Source of the DNA: Roseobacter insulae
GTDB lineage: Bacteria; Pseudomonadota; Alphaproteobacteria; Rhodobacterales; Rhodobacteraceae
Length of the DNA stretch: 64,000 bases
Direction: 5' to 3'
NCBI RefSeq assembly: GCF_019375555.1
Contig: NZ_JAHXDN010000005.1
Span: 124,001-188,000 of the forward strand
Shown here: piece after piece, positions 8,187 to 18,146 of the stretch
Numbering within the stretch: the first letter of the stretch is position 1
How the letters are laid out: each line of letters starts with the position of its first letter
Position numbers and translations under genes: made by a program
The notes under the pieces: model-generated
What the model was told of the DNA's origin: nothing
The model's input: only the letters and a program-made list of their open reading frames with translations
Database searches by the model: none

Positions 8187-9434
8187 ATGCATCGCGTCTG
8201 GAACTTTCTGACCAACTATTCGCTCTTGCTGATTATCGGCGCCCTGATCGCCCTCGTCTGGGCAAACATCGATTACGACAGCTACCACCATTTCGTTGAA
8301 TTCAAGATCTGGGATCACGCGCCCATCGGCCACTTGCACGACGGCCATCGCACCCTGACACTACACTATCTGGTCAACGATATCCTGATGGCACTGTTTT
8401 TCGCGATTGCGGCCAAGGAAGTCTGGGAAGCGGTTATCCTCAAGAACGGATCACTGCGCGGCAAAAAAGCTGCAACCCCCTTGGTTGCAACGCTTGGCGG
8501 CATGGTCGGACCGATCTCCATCTACCTCGGTCTCGCCCTGTTGTTCGGATCGGACACCTACAACGCGGTCGCCAATGGCTGGGCCATCCCGACGGCAACG
8601 GACATTGCATTCTCCTATCTTGTCGGGCGCATCGTTTTTGGTGCGGGGCATCCGGCCGTGCGGTTCCTGCTGCTGCTGGCCATCGCGGATGACGCAGCCG
8701 GTCTGATCATTCTGGCGGTGTTCTATCCTTCTGGCGATCTGGCACCCGTATGGTTACTGTTTTCTGCCGGGGCGGCGATTGCGGTGTTTATTCTGGCCAA
8801 CTGGCTGCCGAGGTTTCTCGATCGCGGCAACCAGGCGCGACCGAACTCGACCTGGGTGCGGACCCGGCTGCATTACCTCCCCTATCTGATCGCGGCCTGC
8901 CTGTCGTGGTATGGCTTTATGCGTTCGGGTCTGCACCCTGCCCTCGGCCTCTTACCCATTGTTCCGACAATTCCGCACGCGGACCGGGCATTCGGCATAT
9001 TCGCCGAGGCCGAAAAATATCTGACGGACCTGCTCAACCAGATCGAGCACGCGCTGAAAGGACCGGTCGAAATCGTGTTGTTCTTCTTCGGATTGCTGAA
9101 CGCCGGCGTGCAGTTCTCTTCCATCGGCGATGCGACCTGGCTGGTGCTTGCCGGCCTTATCGTTGGCAAGCCGGTGGGCATTTTGCTGTTTGGCTGGGTT
9201 GCTGCCGGTCCCCTGCGGCTGGGGCTGCCTCAGGGTATGCGCACCGTCGACCTTGTTGTCATCGGCTGCGTCGCGGCGATCGGCTTTACTGTATCGCTTT
9301 TTGTCGCATCCGTGGCCTTTGCCCCGGGCGATATACAGGATGCGGCAAAAATGGGCGCGCTCTTCAGCTTCGTGGCTGCATTCATCAGCATTATCGCCGG
9401 CGTTGTGTTTCGGGTGGAAAAGCAACCGGGCTGA
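8187..9434 (+). CDS. nhaA: Na+/H+ antiporter NhaA
   Basis: This 415-residue integral membrane protein is an NhaA-type electrogenic sodium/proton antiporter for pH and sodium homeostasis. Family features are WAIPTATDIAFSYL, the conserved Asp pair in LAIADDAAGLI (the ion-binding DD), and a C-terminal IGFTVSLFVASVAF helix. About eleven to twelve membrane segments are visible. A central loop with repeated acidic and aromatic residues (HADRAFGIFAEAEKYL) occurs near residue 265. The gene begins 105 bp after the permease, so it may have its own promoter. Confidence 0.93.
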   Translation: MHRVWNFLTNYSLLLIIGALIALVWANIDYDSYHHFVEFKIWDHAPIGHLHDGHRTLTLHYLVNDILMALFFAIAAKEVWEAVILKNGSLRGKKAATPLVATLGGMVGPISIYLGLALLFGSDTYNAVANGWAIPTATDIAFSYLVGRIVFGAGHPAVRFLLLLAIADDAAGLIILAVFYPSGDLAPVWLLFSAGAAIAVFILANWLPRFLDRGNQARPNSTWVRTRLHYLPYLIAACLSWYGFMRSGLHPALGLLPIVPTIPHADRAFGIFAEAEKYLTDLLNQIEHALKGPVEIVLFFFGLLNAGVQFSSIGDATWLVLAGLIVGKPVGILLFGWVAAGPLRLGLPQGMRTVDLVVIGCVAAIGFTVSLFVASVAFAPGDIQDAAKMGALFSFVAAFISIIAGVVFRVEKQPG

Positions 9435-9507
9435 GACGCGGGCCCGAAACAGCTCACCTGAAAGGCGAAAACCCGCCGTTTCTGGAAGATCGCGCCATCT
9501 GTATGCG

Positions 9508-9537
9508 TTGTACATTTGTTTCGAATTAAGACATAAT
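9508..9537 (+). promoter_or_regulatory. Possible sigma-70 promoter before the kpsT-like gene
   Basis: TTGTAC (9508-9513) and CATAAT (9532-9537) are separated by 18 bp in the only AT-rich stretch of the 195-bp gap between nhaA and the kpsT-like gene. A weak 6-bp hairpin (CCTCTG-CTAA-CAGAGG) follows before the gene. This is a pattern match only. Confidence 0.35.
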
Positions 9538-9629
9538 ATTGCCCAACACGGTAGATAATCCGTAAATAACCTCTGCTAACAGAGGGCAGGCAGGCCCGTG
9601 TCCGGGTCTACGCGCAACCGGAGCAGGTC

Positions 9630-10289
9630 ATGCTGGCGTTCGAAAATGTATCGAAGTCCTTTTGGACGGGATCCCAGCACAAGGTGATCCTGGACCGCGT
9701 GTCGTTCAAGGTTGAGCTTGGCAACTCTCTGGGCATCCTTGCCCCGAACGGTACCGGCAAGACCACGCTGATCAACATGATGGCCGGTCTGGAAAAACCG
9801 GACGAAGGCGAGATCAGGCGTGGCTGTAATATCTCCTTCCCCCTTGGGTTCATGGGCGGCGTGGTGACCAAGGTCTCCGCGATGGAGAATGCGCGCTACA
9901 TTGCCCGCCTGTATGGGCTTGATCCCGACTATGTTGAGAGTTTTTGCCGCTGGTTATGCGGATTAGGCGAGTATTTCGACCAGCCTCTCGGCACCTATTC
10001 GGCCGGGATGCGGGCGCGGTTTTCATTCTCCCTCATGCTGGCGCTCGATTTCGACATGTACCTGATCGACGAGGGCATGCCCGGCACCACGGACGTGGAA
10101 TTCAACCGAAAGGCAGGCGAAATCCTGCAAGAGCGGTTGCGCACCACGACAATCATCATCGTGTCTCATCAGGCGAAAACGCTTGAGAAATTTGCCCGCT
10201 CGGCTGCCGTGCTGATGAATGGGCAATTTCACATGTTCGACACATTGGAAGAAGCGAAACGTCTTTATGACTACCAAACCGACAGCTAG
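9630..10289 (+). CDS. kpsT: KpsT-like polysaccharide export ATPase
   Basis: This 219-residue ABC ATPase is of the capsule/lipopolysaccharide O-antigen export type. Walker A is APNGTGKTT (about residues 38-46), the signature loop is YSAGMRARFSFSL near 130, and Walker B is MYLIDEGMP near 147. A short form of about 220 residues without a C-terminal substrate-binding domain matches KpsT. The last 23 bp overlap the next gene, so KpsT-like and KpsE-like proteins are co-translated. No KpsM-like permease is encoded nearby, so the membrane partner must lie elsewhere. Confidence 0.88.
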   Translation: MLAFENVSKSFWTGSQHKVILDRVSFKVELGNSLGILAPNGTGKTTLINMMAGLEKPDEGEIRRGCNISFPLGFMGGVVTKVSAMENARYIARLYGLDPDYVESFCRWLCGLGEYFDQPLGTYSAGMRARFSFSLMLALDFDMYLIDEGMPGTTDVEFNRKAGEILQERLRTTTIIIVSHQAKTLEKFARSAAVLMNGQFHMFDTLEEAKRLYDYQTDS

Positions 10290-11922
10290 AAAGTTCCGCA
10301 TCAAGCGTGCATCGCCCGGTCTGAGTGCGGAAAACGCCAACCCCTCCGAGCGCCCGCTTGCAAAGGATGAGGAGGTTGCCGAGCAAAAGGCGGCTGAAAA
10401 AGACGCGGCGCCCAAAAAGGACGACGCAACCGCAACCGGCAATGTGGCTGTCGAGCTTGATGCCATCCGACGCGAGGGGCTGACAGGTCGCCAGCTGCGC
10501 ATGGCACGGCGGGTTGCCCACAAGAACGGTCTCGCGCCGACGTCGGATTTCGACGCGGTCCGCCTGCTGCGCAAGCGTGGTATCGATCCCTTCCAACGGT
10601 CCAACATGCTGGAGCTCGTTGTTCCGCAAAATCAAAACGATCCTTTGCAGGACGGAAAGACTGGTGCGGAGGGCGAGACGGCGAAAGGGTCTGACCGGGG
10701 CCGTGTTCAGCTGCCCCAGACCCTGCCAATGGGCCGGGAAACCCTGCCCTCCACTGACCTGAACCCGGCCGATCTGCGCAACCGGCAGATTTCCGAGATT
10801 CAGCGCGACATCACGGCTCGGCGCCGCCGCAAGATGGGCATGCTGCTTGTCCGGCTGGCCTTTTTCGTGTTTTTGCCCACTGTGCTTGCGGGATGGTATT
10901 TCTATGCTGTCGCCACACCCATGTACTCCACCAAGTCTGAATTCCTGATCCTGCAGGCCGACAATCAGGGCGGCAGCGGGATCGGCGGGTTGTTGTCCGG
11001 CACCCAGTTTGCCACCTCGCAGGACAGCATTGCCGTCCAGTCCTATCTGCAATCCAAGGACGCGATGTTGCGCCTGGATGCTGATGTCGGCTTCAAATCG
11101 CATTTCTCGCAACAAGACATCGACCCCATTCAACGGCTTGCAACCGATCCGTCGAACGAACAGGCCTACAAAACTTACAAGAAGAATATCAAGGTTGGCT
11201 ATGATCCGACCGAAGGGGTGCTGCGCATGGAAGTGATTGCCGCCGATCCCCAGGTCAGCGCAGCTTTCAGTCAGGCCCTGATCAACTATGCCGAAGACCG
11301 TGTGAACGCCCTCAGTCAGCAAAAGCGCGGCGATCAGATGGCAGAAGCCCAGGCAAGCTTTGAGAAATCCGACAAGGAGCGCCGCGCCGCGCAGGAAGCC
11401 CTCGTCAACCTTCAGATACAGGGGGCAACGCTTGACCCCGAGGCGGTCATCGCCGGACTCCGGGCGCAGATCAACCAGGTTGAACTGCAGTTGCTTGAAA
11501 AAGAACTGCAACTCGCGGCCCTGCTGGACAACGCACGCCCCAACCAGTCCCGGGTGGATGGTGCACGCGGGGACGTGCGGCGTCTGAACGATCAACTGGC
11601 CGATTTGAATGCGCGGATGACCGACGCCAGCCAGGGCGAAAACTCGCTGGCACAACTGAGCGTCCGTATCCAGATGGCCCAGGCAGATCTCGCGACGCGG
11701 GACATGCTGCTGCAATCGGCCCTGCAGCAAATGGAACAGACCCGGATGGAAGCAAATCGTCAGGTCCGGTATCTGACAACCAGCGTTGAACCGGTTCCGT
11801 CGGAGGAGCCCAGCTACCCGCGTAAGTTCGAAAATACGATCGTGGCCTTCTTGATCTTTGCCGGTATCTACCTGATGATCTCGCTCACGGCATCCATCCT
11901 CCGTGAACAGGTGACTTCCTGA
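10267..11922 (+). CDS. KpsE-like capsule export inner-membrane protein
   Basis: This 551-residue polysaccharide co-polymerase/export adaptor is KpsE/Wza-partner-like. The first 190 residues are a charged cytoplasmic region, unusually long and rich in Lys, Glu and Ala. One membrane segment follows (about 195-217). A large periplasmic coiled-coil region (roughly 340-490, with ANLRAQ- and DLATRDML-type heptads) comes next, and a second membrane segment closes the protein near 535. That two-membrane, coiled-coil layout is typical of KpsE. The ATG at 10267 was chosen because it overlaps the kpsT end. It links the ABC transporter to periplasmic export. Confidence 0.85.
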   Translation: MTTKPTARKFRIKRASPGLSAENANPSERPLAKDEEVAEQKAAEKDAAPKKDDATATGNVAVELDAIRREGLTGRQLRMARRVAHKNGLAPTSDFDAVRLLRKRGIDPFQRSNMLELVVPQNQNDPLQDGKTGAEGETAKGSDRGRVQLPQTLPMGRETLPSTDLNPADLRNRQISEIQRDITARRRRKMGMLLVRLAFFVFLPTVLAGWYFYAVATPMYSTKSEFLILQADNQGGSGIGGLLSGTQFATSQDSIAVQSYLQSKDAMLRLDADVGFKSHFSQQDIDPIQRLATDPSNEQAYKTYKKNIKVGYDPTEGVLRMEVIAADPQVSAAFSQALINYAEDRVNALSQQKRGDQMAEAQASFEKSDKERRAAQEALVNLQIQGATLDPEAVIAGLRAQINQVELQLLEKELQLAALLDNARPNQSRVDGARGDVRRLNDQLADLNARMTDASQGENSLAQLSVRIQMAQADLATRDMLLQSALQQMEQTRMEANRQVRYLTTSVEPVPSEEPSYPRKFENTIVAFLIFAGIYLMISLTASILREQVTS

Positions 11923-11923
11923 T

Positions 11924-12757
11924 ATGACGCATGTTTCCGTCGGCGATCTGACGATCGGCAATGACCTTCCGCTGACCGTGATCGCCGGTCCGTGCCAGCT
12001 TGAAAGCGCGGATCACGCGCAGATGATCGCCGGCAGGATGAAAGAGGCCTGCGCGGCAGCCGGGGCGCAATATGTTTTCAAGGCCTCCTACGACAAGGCC
12101 AACCGTACATCGCTTGACGGCGCGCGCGGCATGGGGATCGACGAGGGGCTCAAGGTCCTGCAATCCGTCGGCAAGGCCAACGGCGTTCCGGTCATCACCG
12201 ATGTGCATTCCGAGGCGCAATGCGCCATCGCAGCCGAGGCCGTCGATATCATCCAGATCCCCGCGTTTCTCTGCCGTCAGACCGACATGCTGCTGGCCGC
12301 TGGCAACACCGGTGCCGCGATCAACGTGAAAAAGGGTCAGTTCCTCGCCCCCTGGGAGATGGAGAACATCGTCACCAAGATCGAATCCACCGGCAACCGG
12401 CGGATTCTGCTTACCGAGCGAGGCACGACCTTTGGCTACAACACTCTGGTTGTGGATATGCGTTCGCTGCCGCAGATGGCGCAGACCGGCTACCCGGTCG
12501 TGATGGACGCTACTCATTCGGTACAGCAGCCGGGCGGGCGTGGCGGCTCCTCCGGCGGGCAGCGTGAATTTGCCCCGGTGATGGCGCGGGCGGCCGTGGC
12601 GGTTGGCGTGGGGGCCGTGTTCATGGAAACGCATCAGGATCCGGACAACGCGCCCTGCGACGGTCCGAACATGATCTACCTCGATCAGATGCCCAAACTC
12701 ATCGAGACGCTGATGAGCTTTGACCGGCTGGCCAAGGCATCACCCCTCACCTTCTGA
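11924..12757 (+). CDS. kdsA: 3-deoxy-D-manno-octulosonate 8-phosphate synthase
   Basis: KdsA condenses phosphoenolpyruvate with arabinose 5-phosphate to make KDO 8-phosphate, the precursor of KDO for lipopolysaccharide and capsule linkers. The 277 residues include the family motif IAGPCQLES near residue 18, KASYDKANRTS near 46 and the metal/substrate region TERGTTFGYNTLVVDMRS. The length fits the family. The start follows the kpsE stop by one base, so the three genes form one operon, in line with a KDO-containing surface polysaccharide. It converges on the asmA gene with a 6-bp gap. Confidence 0.95.
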   Translation: MTHVSVGDLTIGNDLPLTVIAGPCQLESADHAQMIAGRMKEACAAAGAQYVFKASYDKANRTSLDGARGMGIDEGLKVLQSVGKANGVPVITDVHSEAQCAIAAEAVDIIQIPAFLCRQTDMLLAAGNTGAAINVKKGQFLAPWEMENIVTKIESTGNRRILLTERGTTFGYNTLVVDMRSLPQMAQTGYPVVMDATHSVQQPGGRGGSSGGQREFAPVMARAAVAVGVGAVFMETHQDPDNAPCDGPNMIYLDQMPKLIETLMSFDRLAKASPLTF

Positions 12758-12763
12758 AACCGC

Positions 12764-14698
12764 TTAGTCGAAGAGCTTTTTCAGAAGCTTCTCCTTGACC
12801 TTGTCCTTGACCGCATCCTCGGTCGATTGTCCGGGCTGCGAGGTGACACCCAGCTTTTCGTTGATCTTCTCCTTGGCCTTGTTCTCCAGCTCATCCTTCT
12901 TGGCGTCGATCTCCGCGTCAAAGGCAGCTTCCAGATCAGGCCGGATGGAGATATCGGACCACGGCCCGACGAACCGCACCGGAATGGAGATACCCTGCCC
13001 GCTGTTGGCGCGCAGGGCGATCGGCGTGACGGTGTAATCCATATTTTGCGCGCCCAACCCGATGTTACCCGTGCCCGACGCGCGATAATTCTTGAGCTGC
13101 AACAGCAGATCCCTGTTTTTCAATACACCCGACGCAATGGTCCAGGTGCCGGTGAGACTGTCAAACACGGTCGTGCCGCTGCCAACGTCGCCGGACCGCA
13201 TAAGCCGGTCGAGGTCGATCCCCTGAATGGTGCCTTTTCCGATGGCAAGGGATCCGTCGCCGGACAGCGACCGCATGATCGCATCCACCGTGTTGCCCGC
13301 GCCCAGAAAGGACAGCTGCGCGTTGCCTTGTCCGGTCAGCCTGTTCAATCCAGCAGCGTCACTCAGCAAGGGTTGGATCTGAATGGCCTTGGCGCCGATG
13401 CTGCCTCCGACAGACAGGCCACTGCGATTGTTGATCACGAATTCGCCGCTCACATTTCCGCCGTAGGCCTGCACGTCGCGCAGCTCGAAAACCATGCGCG
13501 ACCGGTCGTTGCGCAGCAGCGTGCGCGTGGGGCCAAGTTTGAATTGTCCAAGGTCGATGCTTTGGGCGGTCAGGGCGATTTCACCGTTGAAGGCAGCCAG
13601 GCCGCTGGCATCGATCGGCGTCTTTGGCCATCCGTCGGTACCGGCATTTGCAGAACCACCGCCGCCACTGCCACTGCCGGTGCCCGCGCCGGAGGCAGCC
13701 TCCTGTCTCAGATCCAACGGACCTGCATCCAGTTGCGCATTGATCTGTGGCACCCCGTTGAGTTCGATATCCGCAGCGCCTGACAGGCGGTTGCCGCCCA
13801 GATCGACCGCAAGATCGCGCAGCGACAGCCTGCGGTCAGGTGTCAGCGTCACATCCGTCGTCATGTCGATCCTGCGGCCAAGGTTATGAGGCAGGTCGGC
13901 CCCGGGCAGGCCGAGCGCTTTCAGAAACGCGTCGGTGGTATCGGTTTTCAGTGTGAGTGCGCCGGCAACAGCGCCTGCCGTGTTGGCACGCCCGTCAAAC
14001 GATAGCGTTCCGGCTGCCGTGTCGATTGACGCCTTGAGGGTCTGGGTTTCACCGGTGATGAACCCGGCAAAACCATCAATCACAGCCTCCACCGTGACGG
14101 CCTGTGCGGTTGGGCGCAACACGGCGCGAATGTCCGCAGGGCCAAGTCGTTCCGGCCAGTCGAGTGTCAAATCAACGCCTTCATACGACACCAGATCGCT
14201 GCCTTCCGCGTCATACACCAAACGCGCATCCGTAATTTTCAGACGCTCGATGCTGATGGTACGCGCGGGGCGGGTCGGCGCGGTCTCCGTTGAAATCTGG
14301 GCCTCGCCGGTGGCATCGGTGAATTGCCAGCTCGCGCGGCCATCCTTGCGTTGCTCCAGCCGGATGGTCGGGCTTTCGGCTTCGATGTTGGTGATCCGGA
14401 TATCGCCCCGCAACAGCGCCATCGCATCGACACCAATCGCCGCATTGGCGGCCTGCAGCATCGGCCCTTGCTCTGACCAGGTGGCATTGCCCACTTCCAG
14501 AGCACCGGCGCGCACGCCGAGCACCGGCCAGAATGACAAGGCGACATCGCCGGTAATGGACACCTCGCGTCCCGTTGCATTGCGCAGTTGCTCCGCCGCG
14601 ATGCGGGCTACGCGATCCGCGGGCAGAAAGAGCAGTGACACGATGGCAACCACCACAAGGACGACCAAAAATCCGACCAGCCGAAAAATCCATTTCAT
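12764..14698 (-). CDS. AsmA-family outer-membrane biogenesis protein
   Basis: This 644-residue protein has one N-terminal membrane anchor (about residues 5-26) and a long periplasmic region rich in beta-strand repeats, as in AsmA/TamB-related lipid transport proteins. The start [17 protein letters not shown] and the segment [16 protein letters not shown] near 101-116 are typical of the family. A glycine/serine-rich linker ([17 protein letters not shown]) lies around residue 340. The C-terminal part (about 410-570) contains the AsmA C-terminal domain. A phospholipid-handling role between the membranes is inferred from the family. It is transcribed divergently from rimO across 66 bp. Confidence 0.88.
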   Translation of the reverse strand: MKWIFRLVGFLVVLVVVAIVSLLFLPADRVARIAAEQLRNATGREVSITGDVALSFWPVLGVRAGALEVGNATWSEQGPMLQAANAAIGVDAMALLRGDIRITNIEAESPTIRLEQRKDGRASWQFTDATGEAQISTETAPTRPARTISIERLKITDARLVYDAEGSDLVSYEGVDLTLDWPERLGPADIRAVLRPTAQAVTVEAVIDGFAGFITGETQTLKASIDTAAGTLSFDGRANTAGAVAGALTLKTDTTDAFLKALGLPGADLPHNLGRRIDMTTDVTLTPDRRLSLRDLAVDLGGNRLSGAADIELNGVPQINAQLDAGPLDLRQEAASGAGTGSGSGGGGSANAGTDGWPKTPIDASGLAAFNGEIALTAQSIDLGQFKLGPTRTLLRNDRSRMVFELRDVQAYGGNVSGEFVINNRSGLSVGGSIGAKAIQIQPLLSDAAGLNRLTGQGNAQLSFLGAGNTVDAIMRSLSGDGSLAIGKGTIQGIDLDRLMRSGDVGSGTTVFDSLTGTWTIASGVLKNRDLLLQLKNYRASGTGNIGLGAQNMDYTVTPIALRANSGQGISIPVRFVGPWSDISIRPDLEAAFDAEIDAKKDELENKAKEKINEKLGVTSQPGQSTEDAVKDKVKEKLLKKLFD

Positions 14699-14764
14699 CC
14701 GCGTACCCTCACCTCAGCCTGCAAGCCCTTTTCGGGGGCCCTCACTTCCACTATAGCGCAAGTC

Positions 14765-16138
14765 ATGAGCACAAACCCACCCAATCTGCGCCCCGATCTG
14801 GCGCCCACCCCCCGGCTCGACACCCCCGTGCGACCCGGGCAGCCGACCATCGGCATGGTGAGCCTGGGATGCCCCAAAGCGCTTGTCGACAGTGAGCGTA
14901 TTCTGACCCGCCTGCGGGCAGAAGGCTACGGTATTTCACCTGACTATGCAGGGGCGCATGCCGTTATTGTGAACACCTGCGGATTTCTGGACAGCGCCAA
15001 AGCCGAAAGCCTCTCCGCCATCGGAGAAGCGCTGAACGAAAACGGCCGGGTGATCGTGACCGGGTGCCTTGGAGCGGAGCCGGAATACATCACCGGCGCG
15101 CATCCAAGCGTGCTTGCGGTAACCGGCCCGCATCAATACGAACAGGTGCTGGATGCGGTGCACAAGGCGGTTCCCCCCAGCCCGGACCCGTTTGTCGATC
15201 TGCTCCCGGCCACGGGTGTGAGCCTCACACCCCGCCACTTCAGCTATCTGAAAATCTCCGAAGGCTGCAATCACAAGTGCCGGTTCTGCATCATCCCGGA
15301 CATGCGCGGCAAGCTCCAATCGCGCCCGGCACATGCGGTGATGCGGGAAGCCGAAAAGCTGGTAGAAAACGGCGTCAAAGAGCTGCTTGTGATCAGTCAG
15401 GACACGTCCGCATACGGCGTGGATATCAAACATGCCGAAGACCGTGGGCACCGCGCGCATATGACGGACCTCGCGCGTGATCTCGGCAGTCTAGGCGCAT
15501 GGGTCCGGCTGCACTACGTCTACCCTTACCCGCATGTGCGGCAGCTGATCCCGCTGATGGCCGATGGTCTGGTACTGCCCTATCTGGACATCCCGTTCCA
15601 GCATGCACACCCTGCCGTGCTCAGGCGCATGGCGCGGCCCGCCGCGGCGGCAAAAACCCTGGATGAGATCGCGGCATGGCGCGACATATGCCCAGATCTG
15701 ACCCTGCGCTCGACGTTCATCGTTGGATATCCCGGCGAAACCGACGCTGAATTCCAGACGCTGCTGGACTGGATGGACGAGGCCCAGCTGGATCGGGTTG
15801 GGTGCTTCCAGTACGAAAACGTTGATGGTGCGCGTTCCAATAACCTGCCGGATCATGTGCCCGACGACATAAAGCAGGACCGTTGGGACCGTTTCATGGC
15901 CAAGGCTCAAACCATCTCCGAGGCGAAGCTTGCAGCGAAGGTGGGCCAGCGGCTTGATGTGATCGTGGACGAGGTGGATGCTGACGCCGCCACCTGCCGC
16001 ACGAAATCCGACGCGCCGGAGATCGACGGCAACCTGTTCATTGACGAGAACTTCGATCATTTGTCCGCAGGCGATATTGTCACCGTCGATGTCGACGAAG
16101 CGGGGGAATACGATCTGTGGGGACGCCTGCCTGCCTAG
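14765..16138 (+). CDS. rimO: Ribosomal protein S12 methylthiotransferase
   Basis: RimO adds a methylthio group to Asp89 of ribosomal protein S12 using two iron-sulfur clusters and S-adenosylmethionine. The 457-residue protein shows the UPF0004 domain with Cys36, Cys72 and Cys101, then the radical SAM domain with CNHKCRFC (Cys168, 172 and 175), and a C-terminal TRAM domain. The sequence [14 protein letters not shown] distinguishes RimO from the related tRNA enzyme MiaB. A 25-residue N-terminal extension precedes the first conserved strand. Confidence 0.96.
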   Translation: MSTNPPNLRPDLAPTPRLDTPVRPGQPTIGMVSLGCPKALVDSERILTRLRAEGYGISPDYAGAHAVIVNTCGFLDSAKAESLSAIGEALNENGRVIVTGCLGAEPEYITGAHPSVLAVTGPHQYEQVLDAVHKAVPPSPDPFVDLLPATGVSLTPRHFSYLKISEGCNHKCRFCIIPDMRGKLQSRPAHAVMREAEKLVENGVKELLVISQDTSAYGVDIKHAEDRGHRAHMTDLARDLGSLGAWVRLHYVYPYPHVRQLIPLMADGLVLPYLDIPFQHAHPAVLRRMARPAAAAKTLDEIAAWRDICPDLTLRSTFIVGYPGETDAEFQTLLDWMDEAQLDRVGCFQYENVDGARSNNLPDHVPDDIKQDRWDRFMAKAQTISEAKLAAKVGQRLDVIVDEVDADAATCRTKSDAPEIDGNLFIDENFDHLSAGDIVTVDVDEAGEYDLWGRLPA

Positions 16139-16242
16139 GGCCGCGGGCGCGGTGACAGGTTTCTTCGACAGTGCGCCACCTGAAATGCTATCGTCACGAG
16201 ACCCACCTGTTCGACAGCCAACCCATCTGTGACGGAGCCATC

Positions 16243-16485
16243 ATGACCAATACCCCAAGAATCGCCCAGAAATCCCCCTATCGCGTCGATGTTTCGGCGG
16301 GCAAAACCTACTTCTGGTGCAGCTGTGGCCAATCTTCCAGGCAACCATTTTGCGACGGATCGCACAAGGACACGCCCTTCACGCCAGTCAAGTTCGAGGC
16401 GGAGGCCGACAAGACCCTGTTTTTCTGTGGATGCAAGGCCACCGGCAACGCGCCTCTTTGCGACGGAAGTCACTCTGATCTTTGA
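16243..16485 (+). CDS. CDGSH iron-sulfur domain protein (two domains)
   Basis: This small protein of 80 residues carries two CDGSH motifs, CSCGQSSRQPFCDGSH and CGCKATGNAPLCDGSH. Each gives the three cysteines and one histidine that hold a labile 2Fe-2S cluster. Such two-domain proteins serve in iron, redox or sulfur metabolism, but the target is not known. I chose the ATG at 16243 because the protein family starts at this point (TNTPRIAQKSPYRV); an upstream GTG would add a poorly conserved tail. It is free-standing between rimO and the next small gene. Confidence 0.92.
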   Translation: MTNTPRIAQKSPYRVDVSAGKTYFWCSCGQSSRQPFCDGSHKDTPFTPVKFEAEADKTLFFCGCKATGNAPLCDGSHSDL

Positions 16486-16568
16486 ATAATCGGTTACGTT
16501 TCTTGGCATGTCTTGAAAATGTTCCCTTTATGTTCTAAATTCAAAGAGAACGACTCAGGGGGTGCGTC

Positions 16569-16919
16569 ATGTCATTTGAACCTCAGTTTCCGGATCTTTT
16601 TGCGCCCGAGCAAGGCGCCTTGCCGATCGAACAGCCTCAGCCCGCAACGGAAAAACAGGTGCGTTACGCGCAGGCTATCGCGCTGAAGACGGGCGCAACC
16701 ATCCCGCACCGTGCGCGGGCCACCCGAGCGGCGCTATCGCAATGGATCGAGGCGCATAAACCCAAAGCTCCAACCGGAAAATTTGCAAACTACCCCTCGT
16801 CGAAACAAGTGGCTTTTGCAGAGCGGATCGCGCGGATCAAGCACCGGGAAATCCCGCATGAGTGCTTTCGCGACAAGGTGATGATGTCGAAATGGATTGA
16901 CGGAAACAAGCCGCGGTAA
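16569..16919 (+). CDS. Small protein with two tandem homologous repeats
   Basis: This 116-residue protein is not one I can name. It has two related segments. Residues 26-65 (ATEKQVRYAQAIALKTG...) and 75-114 (PSSKQVAFAERIARIKH...) both read KQV-x-(Y/F)-A-(Q/E)-x-IA, then IPH, and end in (Q/K)WI-(E/D)-x-(H/N)KP. The motif recalls small DUF3072-like units, each a helix pair. A short acidic N-terminus precedes them. The gene has good codon use and a clean start, and lies alone on the plus strand. Nucleic-acid or protein binding is possible, but no function is assigned. Confidence 0.7.
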   Translation: MSFEPQFPDLFAPEQGALPIEQPQPATEKQVRYAQAIALKTGATIPHRARATRAALSQWIEAHKPKAPTGKFANYPSSKQVAFAERIARIKHREIPHECFRDKVMMSKWIDGNKPR

Positions 16920-17019
16920 GATTGGCGCAGGGTGCGCCCGGCCCTACGATGGTTGCCGTCGTTGCACAACCAAGTCGGTCTCCTGACCGAGCCCGCATCA
17001 CCACGCCCTGCACCGATCC

Positions 17020-17730
17020 CTACAGGCTTGCGGCCGTCCTTCGAACCGTTTCCAGACGTTGGCGGTTGGGCGGGTGCGTTCCAAGGAACCTGTCACCGGG
17101 ATCGGGAATGCGGGCAAAGAATTCCGCCCCGCGCAACGGGTCGAATCCCGCACGCGCGGTGATGATCGTTCCCAGCGCATCCGCTTCCAGTTCGAAATCC
17201 TTGGAGTAGGTGCGCGCGCCGACCTGAGCCCCGGTGCGCTGCGCGGATTCGACGGCTTCGCCGGAGCCTCCGAGCAGAACGGCAAGGCTGCCTGCGATCA
17301 CGGCACCTGCCACCGCATTTTGCTGCTGGCGCGCAATATGTCCGGCAATATGGTGGGCCGCTTCATGGCCCATGACGAATGCCAGTTCGTCAGCATTTCG
17401 CGCGTCGCGGATCAGGCCCACGGTGAAGGCGATAATCGGGCGCCCCGATTTGTCGAGGGTCTGATACGCGTTGGCAGGCTGGTTCGGTCGATCGTCCACG
17501 ATGATTTTGAAATCGCAATTGACGCGTTGCGTCCGGGCGCGGCATTCACGCTCGGCAATCGGCTCAACCGTTCGGACAACACTGGCAAAGGTGCGCGTCG
17601 TCATGCCCGCGCCACCAGCATTGCCGGTCGCCTGCGGCGCGGGCTGGCCCGACGGCGACGAAACTGTTGTCACCTCGCAACCGGCCAGAGCCAGCGTGGC
17701 GACAACGGCAACAAGGGATTTAAATCGCAT
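17020..17730 (-). CDS. M48 metalloprotease lipoprotein
   Basis: This 236-residue zinc peptidase of family M48 is a predicted lipoprotein. The lipobox LAGC has its modified Cys at residue 18. The zinc site is HEAAHH (His122, Glu123, His126), and the third ligand is probably Glu180 in the sequence ELEAD. The rest is short compared with BepA-like proteins and has no TPR repeats, so this is a minimal M48 form, similar to LoiP/YcaL. Outer-membrane protein quality control is the usual role of such enzymes. Confidence 0.88.
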   Translation of the reverse strand: MRFKSLVAVVATLALAGCEVTTVSSPSGQPAPQATGNAGGAGMTTRTFASVVRTVEPIAERECRARTQRVNCDFKIIVDDRPNQPANAYQTLDKSGRPIIAFTVGLIRDARNADELAFVMGHEAAHHIAGHIARQQQNAVAGAVIAGSLAVLLGGSGEAVESAQRTGAQVGARTYSKDFELEADALGTIITARAGFDPLRGAEFFARIPDPGDRFLGTHPPNRQRLETVRRTAASL

Positions 17731-17855
17731 TCATCCACTTCCTTCAGGAACTGTAGTTTTCGCCCTACACATTAGCACCTTGATCGACAGCGACCACCCC
17801 GTTCACGCAGCTTTGTGCCCCTTGCAATGCCGATCTCATGGCGTACTGTGCCCAC

Positions 17856-18083
17856 ATGTTTACAATCGAGCATGAATTCGACGCCACGGTGGTGACCCTT
17901 GTGGATGACGGCCAAGCCCCACTGAATGAGGACGTGACCGTTCACGCCACGGAAAGCGCGATTCTGCTCAATCAATACGACCCGCGCACGGATCGTACGG
18001 TTTCTATTACACTGTCGCCGGAACAATGGCGTGACCTGACGGCTGCGTTGAATCTTCCGGAAGGTGTATACCGCGCGCCTTAA
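17856..18083 (+). CDS. Small conserved-looking hypothetical protein
   Basis: This 75-residue acidic protein starts with FTIEHEFDATVVTLVDDGQA and has no signal peptide or membrane segment. I do not recognise it with confidence, but the codon use is gene-like and it has an ATG with a clean stop. A small beta-strand-rich N-terminal part is followed by a helix (SPEQWRDLTAALNLP). It is 63 bp upstream of the aminotransferase gene on the same strand and may be co-transcribed with it. No function is suggested. Confidence 0.6.
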   Translation: MFTIEHEFDATVVTLVDDGQAPLNEDVTVHATESAILLNQYDPRTDRTVSITLSPEQWRDLTAALNLPEGVYRAP

Positions 18084-18146
18084 GGAAAGCTGACCGCACA
18101 ATGATCCGGCGCGCCCAAGGCGTGCCCGACGTTTGGAGACCCGCAG

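Noticed and set aside
10156-11961. A 601-codon open frame on the minus strand opposite the kpsE-like gene
   Set aside because: No motif or start signal; the plus-strand frame has membrane and coiled-coil features of KpsE.
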